DNA from: Aldrovandia affinis
Taxonomy: Eukaryota; Chordata; Actinopteri; Notacanthiformes; Halosauridae
DNA: 64,000 bases
Assembly: GCA_029706075.1 (NCBI GenBank)
Contig: JAINUG010000031.1
Location: 3,703,001-3,767,000, forward strand
Reading direction: 5' to 3'
A program made the translations under genes and the position numbers. Below are positions 34,656 through 46,614 of this stretch, in pieces. The notes below the pieces were generated by a model. The model was not told the DNA's origin and did no database searches. It worked only from the letters and a program-made list of their open reading frames with translations. The first letter of the stretch is position 1. Every line of letters starts with the position of its first letter.

Positions 34656-36778
34656 TGGGTCTCATTCACTAACAGAGCGTATGCACAGATCTGTGAGTAA
34701 CGTGTGCGTACAATCAATCTGACGCAAATTTTGGAACTCACTCAATTTTGGAATTTGTTCTTAGTTCAAAAATATTCTTAGAGTAGGAACGGATTTGCGA
34801 CTGCCCCAGAACAGTCGTACGCACAAATATGTGTTTGCATAAAATGACACAATCTGCTTGGAACTTAATTGTGATCAAAACTATGAATTGCATTATGAGA
34901 ACAAAATAGGCGTATTATTTGTAAGTATTACTGGATAACACTATTCAGTGTTCTCTAATGTCTATTCGTATGTTGTTGATAATGTTATATATTGTGCTAT
35001 GTGTATTTATATTAAGCCCATTTATCAAAAAAATGATAGTTATTGATAACTTCTTGTTATTGATAAGTGAGCTACCATATCAATATTTGTTTGTCATAAA
35101 TTATTTTTAAACTAAATCATTTGCATTTGTATGTTGTTGATAATGTTATATATTGTGTTATGTGTGAGTCTGAGACTTAATTTAAAAAATCGATAGTTAT
35201 CGACAACCGATAAGTCAGCTACCATATTGATATACAGTATGTGTGTCATCATTTTCAAATAAATGTTCTGCAGGACGCCAAATGCTCTGAAACTCACACT
35301 CTGCACACGTGACAGACCTAAACTAGTCAAATGGTGGAAAGTGAATACAATTTAGCTAACTAACTAGCATAGATTTAATTAGTTTGCATTTTATTAATGT
35401 AATATTTTAATTAGTATTCAGACCAGTTTGTTTAAGAAAATATTATATTAAGGCTCCACAATAACTCAAACACGTGTGACAATCGCTCATTTGGCGTTGC
35501 TGTAAGATTTAGCAGGCCAGGCTTTGAGAAGCGAGTGCATCTGTAGAGACATGTTTGCAGACGGCTTATAAAGCATTTTTGATTGCCAAGAGAAGTTCAT
35601 CTTTCTAGTACCTTGGTGGCATGTTTGAGTCAGTTCCCAACTCTCGCGAGACAAATAAGCAACCTCATCTTCAAAAACAAGCCCAACACTGTTAGCCTAT
35701 AAACTGCCTATAAGCACCAGAAAGGGTGTTTTATTGGGCGGTAGTGTAGTGTAATGGTTAGGGAACTGGGCTTGCAACTAAGAGGTTGCTGGTTCGATTC
35801 CCAGGTGGGGTACATTGTCGTTGTACCCTTGAGCAAGGTACTTAACCTGAATTGCTTCAGTAAAATATCCAGCTGTATGCAAATGTAATGTAAACTGTAT
35901 AAGTTGCTCTGGATAAGAACGTCTGATAATGGCTAAAATGTAAATGTTAAATGTTATTGACAAGTGTGTCCGCTGGTGTAACTTGTCTGGGAAGAAAGCG
36001 GCCTAGCTGGAATGTGGTTTCTGAGGCGGTCAGCGCGGTCCCGGAGTTGATTAAGAAAAGAACAAATGAAACTGGTGGTGGACAAGGGCGATGTTAAGTT
36101 TTGTCTTTAAATTCTTCAAATTCTTTACCTTTACTGTGAATGCTTCGATAATCCATTTTATTTACAAGTTCCTGAACGATTGTCGTTGTCAATATAAGCT
36201 AATAATAATTTTAAAAGAAGCTTGTTAAAACAGAACAGACACATGCCACTAATTAATCAATCACTTTATTACATTTTTTAGATGTTGCTAATCAGTTGCA
36301 CATTGATCGAATGGTAATTCTTTAGATTTATATACACAATCGAATTGTGCGATGGTGCTTTGATGTGCACATGCGCAATCTATAGCTCCGGTTGTGTTGG
36401 ACATTCTTTTGACATCAAAAGAATGTGACATTTGCTGCTTATGCTTAAGTGTGACGCTAAGCGCTAGAGAACACGCACAAAATAGTGTTGTGTTATACAA
36501 AAGAAGTGTTATACAATAATATTATTATGAATAATACCACCAAATTCTTCTCTTTTCGTATAATATAATTCATACTTTGATCATAAACAAGTTGTGTCGT
36601 TTTCGGTATTCATATATTTGTGCGTACGAGTGGTCTGGGACAGTGACAAATTTGTGCATACTCTAAGAACATTTTGAATCAAGATCAAATTGATGAATTC
36701 CATTGATTGCGTCAAATTGATCGTAGGCACACTTTACGCACAGATCTGTGTGTACGCACTGTTCCTGAATGAGGCCCA
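34656..36778. mobile_element. DNA transposon with ~100-bp terminal inverted repeats and AT duplication
   Basis: The left end TGGGTCTCATTCACTAACAG and the reverse complement of the right end TGGGCCTCATTCAGGAACAG start two imperfect inverted repeats of about 100 bp; both then read GCACAGATCTGTG or ACACAGATCTGTG. AT flanks both ends (34654-34655, 36779-36780). Size 2123 bp. No transposase is recognised, so it is non-autonomous. An AT duplication fits the ISL2EU branch of PIF/Harbinger, but that is a guess from the ends alone. A SINE at 35735 is inserted inside. Confidence 0.75.
35735..35950 (+). repeat. tRNA-headed SINE, full length
   Basis: Head TAGTGTAATGGTTAGGGAAC, B box GGTTCGATTCCC, body CTTAACCTGAATTGCTTCAG, and a tail CTCTGGATAAGAACG with a TAAATGTTAAATG end. 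It is nested in the 34656-36778 element. Confidence 0.9.
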
Positions 36779-36780
36779 AT

Positions 36781-38945
36781 GTGTCTACGTTCAAGGACTA
36801 TGTACTAAATAAAGTCATATTCGAACGCATTAGCTAGTAATGGGTCATACTGACAGGGCTACTTATTTCTCTGAAGCTTTTGCTGTGGACATGTAGCATG
36901 TGTGCACCTGCGTGCTTGCAAGTGCACATGTGCGTAGGTGCGCATGTGTATGCATGTGTGCCCAGTCCAGTTGAGGATAGACACAAACACAGTGGTCCGG
37001 ATGAGCCTCCCTCTCACTAGAGCAGGGCCTTGGGGATTTGCCATGTCTAGTACGTCATGTGCACTGGCAGGTGTCCAAACGGATCACTGTGACAGTGACG
37101 CAGACGCACAGCAGCAACGTCAGGCCTGAAAACGCACCTGGGTACAGTGCATTCAGTCAATAAGTGCAGAAAACCTCAGTTTCCTAACAAAGGCATGGAG
37201 TGATGTTCAGTAAATTGAGCCCACTCTGTGTGATTATCAGCAGTTCTGGGCTTCAGCTATAGTTGGAATGGCAGTTAAAGCCATACTGCATGCTGATAAA
37301 AGAGTGATGGGCCACAACTCCCTATTTAATAAGGCCAATACGCATCAATGTGTGTTCGATAAACATTTTATCCCAAGTAAGTCATGGTCCAAAATGTTTT
37401 TCTTATTTACACAGTACTGTACAAGCTGTTGTAACATTTCCTCTCTTGGATTTTGGGGTATTGTGGCAGTGATTTGTCCAAGTAGGGGCTAGCATGAGGA
37501 TACCTTGTACCTCTCTGTAGGAAATTGTGTCTAATATACCCTGTGTGTTACGTGAGAAGTATGAAATAAGAACTGGTCTCAAGGTTTCGTGTGTAATTTC
37601 ATCTGTATTTGTGGAAGTTGATCTGTCTCAGCTTTATCATTTAAAAATAAATGGTTAAAGGTGATTAGATCAAAATCAGAATGTAGCGTCATTTGAAAAG
37701 GACTAATATTGTTTAACCAATGGGAAATGAGGGTGTGCTATCTAAATAGGGTTGAAATTATGACAGCATTCAGGCATAGGCATAAAGTCATAATACCATT
37801 TGCATATGTTCCCAACAAACTGGAGATTTTGTGGAACATGGTGGTTCAATGTGTTTGTTTTTCCTTTTCTGTAATGTTTTCACCCCTGGCAGTGAAATTA
37901 ATGAGGACTAAAATAATCATTAGCATGAAAATGTAATGTAAATTGATGGCAGCCTATTTGCTGTAGTGTACATTATGAAATGACACGTGCTATGCCGTTA
38001 CTTTGCAGACCCCGGGGGCAAGTTCCACCACCGCACACATCTCTGGGCAATTTCTGAGCCTTTCACTCAAATAAACAGCATGATAGAGCTTCCCAGTAGT
38101 GTGATGTGTTAATTTTCAGCCATAATATTTATGATAGAATGCTCTCCTGTGCAAGGTCACTGTAGGTCAGCTTTCCAATATAGCAGTGGTGTCATCAAAG
38201 TCATTTATGCAACCATCAGAATTAAAACATTCAAACATCTGAAAATTGCCTGCTATAAATAACTAAATGAACGCTCGCAAGAAATGTCATGGCTACAATC
38301 AGAATCCGTACATGCATGATTTTACGCTGACGTCATGTCCGTTACGCGCTAGCTGTAATTAATGTTGTTTCAGTTTATTGCATAATAAAATCATAATTAA
38401 TCGATCATTTCGGGTCTATAGCAGTACCCATGTTCCTGGGGTGATTTTATTACCCCGGTAATTGGGCTTCTGTTACTATAGTTACTGCCAGTCCTGATTC
38501 AATTATCCAATCTTCCTGAACGAATGCAAACAGAGGGATGTGCACGGCTCCAGCCATCCGTACAGTAAACGAGACCTTTTAAAGCGAGGGAACTGGACTT
38601 ACAACTGGGTGGGTAGTCGTGGTAAACAGCAGACGGGGGGAGCAGTGGGGGTGTGCTGTTACATGATTCAGTGCTAGTTGACCAGGTCCAGTCTGCTTTA
38701 GTCTTGTCAGATGGCGCTGTGGGTGAGAACTCTGGAGAGCCATTTGTCCCATGTGCTGACCAGTCAGTCAGGCATGGACCACAGGCGCACGCCTATGCCA
38801 CATGGCCTTTCACTGGAAGCGCAGTTCCCTCTCACCATCTCATCACTGCTGATATTCGAGAGAAATACCACAGTGGAAATATTTCAAATATATGTGAGGG
38901 CAGCCCTTGCAAAAAGAAAAAAAAAGCTTTTCAAGTATTGAAAAT
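36781..38945. other. Gene-poor sequence
   Basis: An alternating purine-pyrimidine stretch (GTGCACATGTGCG...) lies at 36895-36965. There is no supported exon. Confidence 0.4.
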
Positions 38946-38949
38946 TGAA

Positions 38950-40090
38950 TAATTAGGGGGTGTGTAGGCACCCTATTGTAGTTCCTGGTTTTATTATTAT
39001 TATTATTCTGCCAGGATCTCGAAAAGCACCAGGTCAGTTTTTCCTAAACTTGGCTCATTGATAGGCTTATGACAATGGCTCTTGGAGCGATGATCGTGGT
39101 GCCGATTGGCCACTTGGTGGCACGATAACAGGAAATGAACATTGCAATATTTAAATGAACATACATTCTGCCCAATTTGACCGACAGACTTGAGACCAAC
39201 ATCACGAAATCCTCCTGCTCACAATGAACAAATTTACATCAAGAACCCATGAAATCTGCCATATTGGATTTTCTGACTTTTTAAAATATTTTTAAAAATG
39301 CTTCAAAGACATCTCTTCCTAGACCATTTGACGTATTTACATGCAAATTTGTTTTTTGACTTCTCTAAAAAGTTGTCCTTTTGTAAAGTTGCTACTGAAA
39401 TATGGCCGCCATGAGCCAATGAACTTGGAGTAGGCCACGGGTTTTCACATAAATGCGGGAGCCCAGCCCAGCAGTAACGGCACAATCAAACACATGGTGG
39501 CTCTATAGAGTCCCTAATAAAAAATCACTAAAAATCACCCCTATTTCCCAGAGATCTGAAACATATTCTAGAGGTTACACATACCCCCAATAGGTTCAAT
39601 TATGTGTAGTTTCACAGCTATCCGCCATCTTGAACTCTGCCATTTACAATTGTTCTACATTTTCAGTAAAATTTCCCTATAATTTAGATGGATCAACAAA
39701 ACCTCACAAAAGTTAGTAGAGTTCTACTGACCAAAACACAGAATTTTGAACAGAACTCTGGACCCATTTGACCCACAGTCAGTAAATTTGGTACCTTGGG
39801 TTACTCTCCTTACACAGACATTGACAGCTACATCAAGACACCAGCCCTAAAGCATTGGCCCAATCGAAACACATGGTGACACTACAGAGCTCCATATATT
39901 AAAAATATAGAACATTCACTAAAAATCACCGTTACTTTGCAGGGATATAAAACTTGCTGCAGTGTCTAATCCCCTCATTGGGAACATGTACATGTGCCCT
40001 AATGGTCACCATCCTCTTCATTGGTTTGATGTGGCTCTGAGGGCTTGGCCCTCTTCATCACTGCTTGCAGATATATTTTTATATAATATA
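38950..40090 (+). repeat. Unclassified dispersed repeat with internal ~380-bp duplication
   Basis: It begins with GGCACCCTATTGTAGTTCCT and a (TTA)n run. Two internal segments resemble each other at an offset of about 383 bp: CAATC(A/G)AAACACATGGTG at 39482 and 39865, each followed by AGAG(T/C)CC and later CACTAAAAATCACC (39526 and 39914). It ends with GGCTTGGCCCTCTTCATCAC. I have no family name for it. Confidence 0.55.
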
Positions 40091-40094
40091 GTCA

Positions 40095-40645
40095 ACAAAC
40101 ATGGTTCCTTTCCTGTAATTTGATGTAAAATGAAGCACTAATGTAATGTGCAGTGTCAATAATGATTTTTGGTGCTTAAATTCAAATGTTACATTTTCTT
40201 TTATCTTCGTAATGTCCATTTGATCTATCACATATTTGTATTTTTTGCATGATTGCTAGTAAGTCATTTTTACTTTTGTGTGACTATATTACTCTAAATG
40301 TTTTGAATTCATATTATATTATATCTAGTTATTTGGAATTTATGTTTTCCACCTACTTGTCCTTTGGTGTATAAAATGTTAATATGAGTTGGACTGTCTT
40401 GATCAGGTTAGGGGAACAGCCTAATGTTCACCCACAGACAAACTCTGAACCCATCCCCCTAAAATGTATTAAGCTGCAGTAGATGCAGACAAAATACTAT
40501 CATGATATGAAGTTGTTGTTACTTTAATATTGTCTGTGGTATAAAAAAGACACAAAGAGTAGAATAAAAATTACCAAAAATAGGAGCAATTTAAAAATAA
40601 TTTTCAGTTGTGCAATGTGACCTGCATGATGATACAGGGTTTTAT
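40095..40645. other. Intergenic, no gene seen
   Basis: Very AT-rich; no supported feature. Confidence 0.4.
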
Positions 40646-40650
40646 ATTGG

Positions 40651-40806
40651 TTCTGTGTGGCTCAGTAGGTAGAGCATAGCGTTGGCAACACTTAGGTTGT
40701 GGGTTCAATTCCTGCTGGGACCACATACACTGAAAAATGTATACATTCACTACTGTAAGTCCCTTTGGATAAAAGCGTCTGCTAAATGACATATATTATT
40801 ATATTA
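40651..40806 (+). repeat. tRNA-headed SINE, second head type
   Basis: Head TGTGTGGCTCAGTAGGTAGA, B box GGGTTCAATTCC, middle TGTATACATTCACTACTGTA, tail TTTGGATAAAAGCGTCTGCT and a TATATTATTATATTA end. Confidence 0.9.
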
Positions 40807-40809
40807 AAT

Positions 40810-43290
40810 ATTAATTCTATCTATTGTGTTTGCATTAATAGCCACTAGGTGGCAGTTGAATGTTGCACAGAGCCTAACACTGCTAACCTTGACTCCTTGC
40901 AGAAGGTCTCATCAAGTCTCATTGTATAAATCTTAGAAATCCTCTCCCAAAATACAAGACCTATGATTCATTTTGTGATTATGTTTGTGATTTATAATCG
41001 ATAATCTACACACTGTTCTGTTATTGTGGCCCTCAGTAAAATGGTGATACACTGGCTGTTAGAACCATACGCATTCAATCAATCAAATTATATTTAATGT
41101 ACAATCCTTAGAAAGGAATAGTCACAGAAGGCTTAAAATAGTGCGCTGAACAGAATGTTGGTTCTATTGGAAATGATACAGTGAGAGGAAGACCAATGAA
41201 ATTTTGTAAACACAGACAAAGTAACCTGGAGTGAAAGTATGAGAAACAATAAGAAATATTATTTATTGAGCTGGTCTGTGGGGAGATGTTCAAATGGAAC
41301 ACCTTACAGTTACATATAGCAAGACGTCTTACTGAAGATTTTCTCTTTAGGCTCTAGTGGGAATCAAACACCACAAAAACAAACTGAAACGTAATTGATA
41401 ATTAAGACACAATCCTTGAAAAGCATCGTGTGTCTACTAATATGCCTGTTGCTATTTTGCATTTTTTGCTTTGTATATGGCTAGTTCCATACTGAGAGTG
41501 TTATAAATGACCATTATAGAAAATGACACTTGCTGTATACAGAGGCAGGAGGCTGCCTACAAGGGAGAATTTGTGATGACAGATATTGAAAATCTTATGT
41601 AAGTCTACATTTTGATGACCCATAAATATCACTTCTAAGCAGCAGCCATGGCACCAATGATTGGTTGAAAGATGATTTCACAATATTGTGATGTAGCTGT
41701 GAGCACAAAGAATTCTCATGGGCAAGGACAACGGGAAAACTGTTAGCGTTAGCTTTCTCCTTTTAAGTTCTTCTCATGTGGAGGTATTACAGCTGGGGAT
41801 TACACAGCACAGCTGGTGCCTATTAAAAAAATTAGTCAAATCGTTTAGTATGTCAGTACAATATTTTTTGTCTTAGTGGGAAAATACAAGGTTTGATTAT
41901 TTTTATTAAGGACTATGAGCGCAGTTAAGATTGTGAAATATTTAATGGCTGCTGCATCATGGTGTTTTACCAGTTCCCCTCAGAAGTGAGAAGAAAATAT
42001 TTGTACATTTATTTTCACTCCTGTCTGTCAATGGCCAAACCCTTGTTTCGTAGGCTCAGGATCCACATGTAGGTCAGATCAGAGCAAAATCATTGCAGGC
42101 GATTATTACAATGTTTTCACTCCACAGACTTAATGAAAGGGAATAATGCTTCAACTCAAAGCGATGTTCCCTCATAAACAAGTAACCCCAGATGCTCTTT
42201 GGGGCTCAGCAACTGCAGAGGCAAAAGACAGTCCAATTACTGCGGAGCATTTCCCTCGGGGAATAGTGCTCTGATGTGCCATTTGTGATTTGCATTGAAA
42301 CATCCTCCCCTATGACCCTGAGGCTTTCCTTGTGATGTGGACAACAGTCGGTCACCAGGGTGAGCCATTCACACAGTTCTGACTGGAATCACATGAATAT
42401 CCAAGCACAGGAACCGCATTATGTTGATTCTTGGTAAAAAAAATAATTGACAAAAACATACTTAAAAAAACAAAAAATTACAACCAGACGGTACAGTGTG
42501 TGATATAGATATGCCCAATATAAACATATGAGAATTAAATTGTGTGAGAGATCTCTGCAGTAACAAGATATTCAAGTCCATATACTTCACAGTAAAAGTT
42601 ATGTCCCCAGAACCAGTTAACTGGTCGTTTGATACCTGGACGTCATTTAATGCCTTGCAAACCAACTGTACATATTGTAGTAATAAACGCAAGTTCTGCA
42701 AACAATGTAAATTATGATGCTTGGAGAAGGACTGAAACGTGTTATGCGCCAAACTACAGCCTGGGTTTATAGGCCAGCAATTTATTTCGCTGTCCTGTGT
42801 TTTTCTTCTACTATCTGAAAACCTCCTCAATGAACAACTTGATTTGTGAAGCAAAACACTACAACTCTGTAAAGTAGAGAATTTGTGAAGGGAAGGCATT
42901 TGTCAAACTGGGACATCACATTTCCGCCGCATGGTTTGCTGTTAAACCAATCATCACATGTCTTTAAAACACAAAGAAGTCAAAATGATTAAACGCTGAA
43001 ATAAAAGGCCAGCTTTTGGAAGTGTGTCTGCTGAATGCTATTAGCCTTCCATTCATTCTGTCGCAGTAATACAGCGGAAATAATGGGGATTAAAATTAGC
43101 ATGCTGAAAAACAGGCCTGTTAAACTGAATAAACTCAATCAGTGATCCCACAGTGCTTCACTCCAGTTCGTCGTGCTCACGAGCTGTCACACAAGCACAG
43201 CGGAGACATGGCATCAAACATGGCCTCGCTTTAGCACGGGATCAGTGGCACACATTTTCTTCAAAGGACATGGGTGTCTTTCATTTTCTT
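40810..43290. other. Gene-poor sequence
   Basis: No exon or transposon recognised. 42985-43150 looks unique and evenly composed. Confidence 0.4.
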
Positions 43291-43292
43291 TG

Positions 43293-44098
43293 ATTTATTT
43301 TTTCCTTTAGAATGGCGGACTAATTTGAAATTAAGTCTTCCATTAAAGCCTTTGTCTGCCAGCAAAGGCCCTTGGGAAATTTATATTTTTTGCACTAACA
43401 CATTATTTCAAAAGCAGTCTGACAAGAGAAAAAAGTCACAAGACTGACTGTTCCATGTTCTAAATTTGCCGTTAGAGGATGGACCTACATTTTGGCCGAT
43501 CTCCTTTCACAAACTTGCCCTCGAATTTTAAAATGTTGATTGGCACATGGCATTCATTTTTATTTTAATTCATTATTTTTTCAGTAGTTACTTCAACATG
43601 AACATAAGTTCTATAGGCATCAGGACACATTCATACATTTTGTACTAAGGGATAAATTGAAACATTATGATTATTGTTGTAATATTTACATGTTATATAT
43701 ATTAGTTACAATATTAATATATGTACATGTTTATAGGTGCGTGGCAGATTTCAAACCTGGAACAGTCTTTGTGACTTTTTCTCTTCTCAGAATGGCCCTG
43801 CTGATGGGGTTTGAATTTTTGGAATAGAGTATAATTGAAAAAAATGTCAATTTCCTATGGGCCTTTGCTGGCAGACAAATGGTTTAATGTGAGACTTCCA
43901 AATTTCCAAATTATTCCACCATAGTAAAATAAAAATAAAAAATCTGACTGGCCCTGTTGTTGAAGTTAAATTTTTTGGAATAAAGTGTAAGTGAAAAATG
44001 ATCAATTTCCCATGAGCGTTTGCTGGCAGACAAAGGCTTAGTTTAATGTGAGACCAAATTTCAAATTAGTTCACCGTTCTAAAAGAAAAAAATATCAC
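43293..44098. mobile_element. Foldback-like element with ~80-bp inverted ends and an internal direct copy
   Basis: 43305-43383 (TTTAGAATGGCGGACTAATT..., CCTTTGTCTGCCAGCAAA) is an imperfect inverted copy of about 44010-44090. A second copy in the right-hand orientation occurs at about 43830-43920 (GGGCCTTTGCTGGCAGACAA), preceded by a shared TTTTTGGAATA(G/A)AGT(A/G)TAA segment at 43815 and 43972, so the right part is tandemly duplicated (~155-bp unit). There is no coding content. Confidence 0.65.
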
Positions 44099-44099
44099 A

Positions 44100-46215
44100 C
44101 GAGGGAATCCCTGTATCCCCTTGTTGACCGGGCACCTGCTGTCTGCTGTCTATACATTTTTATAGCTGATAAAATGTACTTATGCAATGTATATTTACTT
44201 TGTAGTAACCGTTAGCTTAATTTAGCTGAACCTAATAACGTCAACATTGCAATCACTTTCTCTCAAAAACAGCCATAGCGGATGGATATAGGCCTAGGAC
44301 ATGTTTCTAAATTATGCAAAACTTATTTTCACCAGATTAATAGATAGCCTAAACAAATGCTTAATTTTGTTTGAGTGAACCTTGTGAGCTAAACATTACA
44401 TTCACATTACAGCAATGCTAAGCAATGGCAAGTGAACATAAGAGCTGAAGAACTGAAAAAGAGCCATTTTTATTATGAACCATATTCAAATTTAAATAAA
44501 AACTTGTTTTAAGCAACAAATGATTCCATGTCTCTAAAACCAATTTTTAAGTTCATATGCTTACCACCTGAGCTGACTTAATTTCTCTGCTCCTGTGCTA
44601 CCTGCCTTTGTCTCTCAAGGTGGGCTTCTGTCACATTTGTAACACAATATTAGTGATTTTTTTAAGTGAGCTGCTCCTGAACAAACTTACATAGCACAAC
44701 TGGTATTAGCTAGTCATAACCAATATTAGTTTGATAAGGTGAAGTAGTAAGTCTTGCTTGCTAAATCAATGTAGTGTGCTAACATTAACGTTAGCTATAA
44801 CCTTTTAGGATTGTGTAATATGCTTTCCTTAACTTCTTGGGCTTTTTAATTGACATGTAGGCCTATATCCCACGGCATCGTAGGTATAATGCATGAACAG
44901 CACATGCTGCTGAATTAGCCAATAAATGTGCTCTGTGTCATACATAACTGTAGCCATAGCCACGATCATCACAATGTTTTGTAGATCCATTTATCACTGC
45001 AGCATAAGCAATTGTTCTGCCAGTATGTCCTGACATCACTATCAATTAGCCATAATGAGAAAAAAAGACTTCTACAAAAACCCTGTGGGCTAGACATCAT
45101 TGTGCAGTAATGCTTATGTGTGCATTTCACGGCTGGCAGCCGTTTATGTAAGTCAGTTTCACTGTGGCTGTAAAAATATCGAAGAATATATAACATGTTT
45201 CAAAGCAGGCCTACGCCACAGAAAAAGAGGTCCAGTCGAATGAATATCGGAAGTTGGAGTTAACTGTGCGAGTATGTTACATTCATCACCAGTCTTATCG
45301 TTCAGTATTGACGAAGTCTGGGTAGTGAAAGAGTTAGAGTGATCCCAATCCCATTAAAGTGCTGATAAGAGGGCAACAAAGTCTATAGAAGTGCATGACT
45401 TTTTATGACTTGGTTTATGGAATGTTTGTGGAATGTAACCTTTATACGGCGTCTGTCAATCGCATGCCGTGTTTCTGTCTACAGTCAAAAGGCGCCATAA
45501 AGCATAAATATGTGCTGCACACAGCTTGCAACACATTTTGGAGTCATTGTATGATTTAAGTGAATCGTGATTAGACCAAAAACTTTGCCAACCACTGGAA
45601 TCACTCACCTGCAGGAATGTTCAAATCACTGCAGATGTCGGTGTCCCACACTTAGGGATTTAGCAACTCTCTAACATTCCTGTGGTGGTGACATCCCCAC
45701 ATCAGATTAATCTGATACAAATGTGCCATGTTAAGTACACTAGCATGACATGAATAACCTGGAGAACAAGCTTATCTTCAGTAAGCAGTTAAAATGAAAT
45801 TGATGAGAACAAATCAAGAGGAACATACAAAGAAGATTTTTTTGTACCCTACACTCAATGTTCAAGCTTGTAGATTTATAGGTTTCAAGAGAAAGGGGGA
45901 TTGACTCAATATTCCTGTGTTGGAATAACAATGTTACCCATCTCTTACACAACATGATGTGGCATGGAATGAGGGAGGTGTTACGAGCTGCTCGATGATC
46001 CAAGTATGGGTAGCTGCGGCTCTGGACGATGATTTGCCAGGGTACTGAAATTATGGTTGGGGGCAAACGAGTGCTGCTTCTGTTCAGTTGTAGCATAAGA
46101 AATATGCAGCGCCATCTGCTGTTTACACCCTGCACAAACAGACTCTTTGTTCTCTTTACCGTCACTCACGTTGTTATGCTGCATATGCGTGCCTAAACTA
46201 CTATATTACTTATGT
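44100..46215. other. Gene-poor sequence
   Basis: No supported exon or repeat. Confidence 0.4.
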
Positions 46216-46219
46216 TTAC

Positions 46220-46409
46220 AGAAGGCGTTCCTCGGAGTATCCAACTGCCCGTGGACCGCTACACACGTAGATACATGGAAGCAATTCCGTTTCCAAGCGT
46301 TCGCAAATGTCACCCAGTGAGGGCCCGCAAATTAAGCACCTTGGTAAATGAATGGTGTTCATTAATGGCACTCTCTCGTAGAACAGAAACGGCAATGCAT
46401 TTAATCTGA
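46220..46409 (+). CDS. Very tentative exon, unidentified
   Basis: An acceptor-like TATGTTTACAG (to 46219) precedes an open frame encoding VPRSIQLPVDRYTRRYME and FPSVRKCHPVRARKLSTL. A donor-like GTAAAT at 46345 could end it, or it could run to the stop at 46407-46409, just before AATAAA at 46412. If entered with one base from the 29379 exon, the phase fits. This is weak evidence; a chance frame is quite possible. Confidence 0.18.
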
Positions 46410-46544
46410 CAATAAAATGTAAGATGTTTCCTTCCCAGTGTTACAGGTATGGTACGCAGCTGCCTGCAATGATGTCTATCGCTGTATTACTGCACTGATC
46501 TCTTGCGCGAACTATGATTGTTCCTAGTACCATGTATTAATGCA

Positions 46545-46612
46545 CATCTTGTTAAGTCGCTCTGGATAAGAGCGTCTGCTAAATGCTTGAAATGTCAAAT
46601 GTAATGTAAAAA
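46545..46612 (+). repeat. SINE tail fragment
   Basis: AAGTCGCTCTGGATAAGAGC followed by GTCTGCTAAATG and AAATGTAATGTAAA. The head is not recognisable. Confidence 0.75.
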
Positions 46613-46614
46613 AT

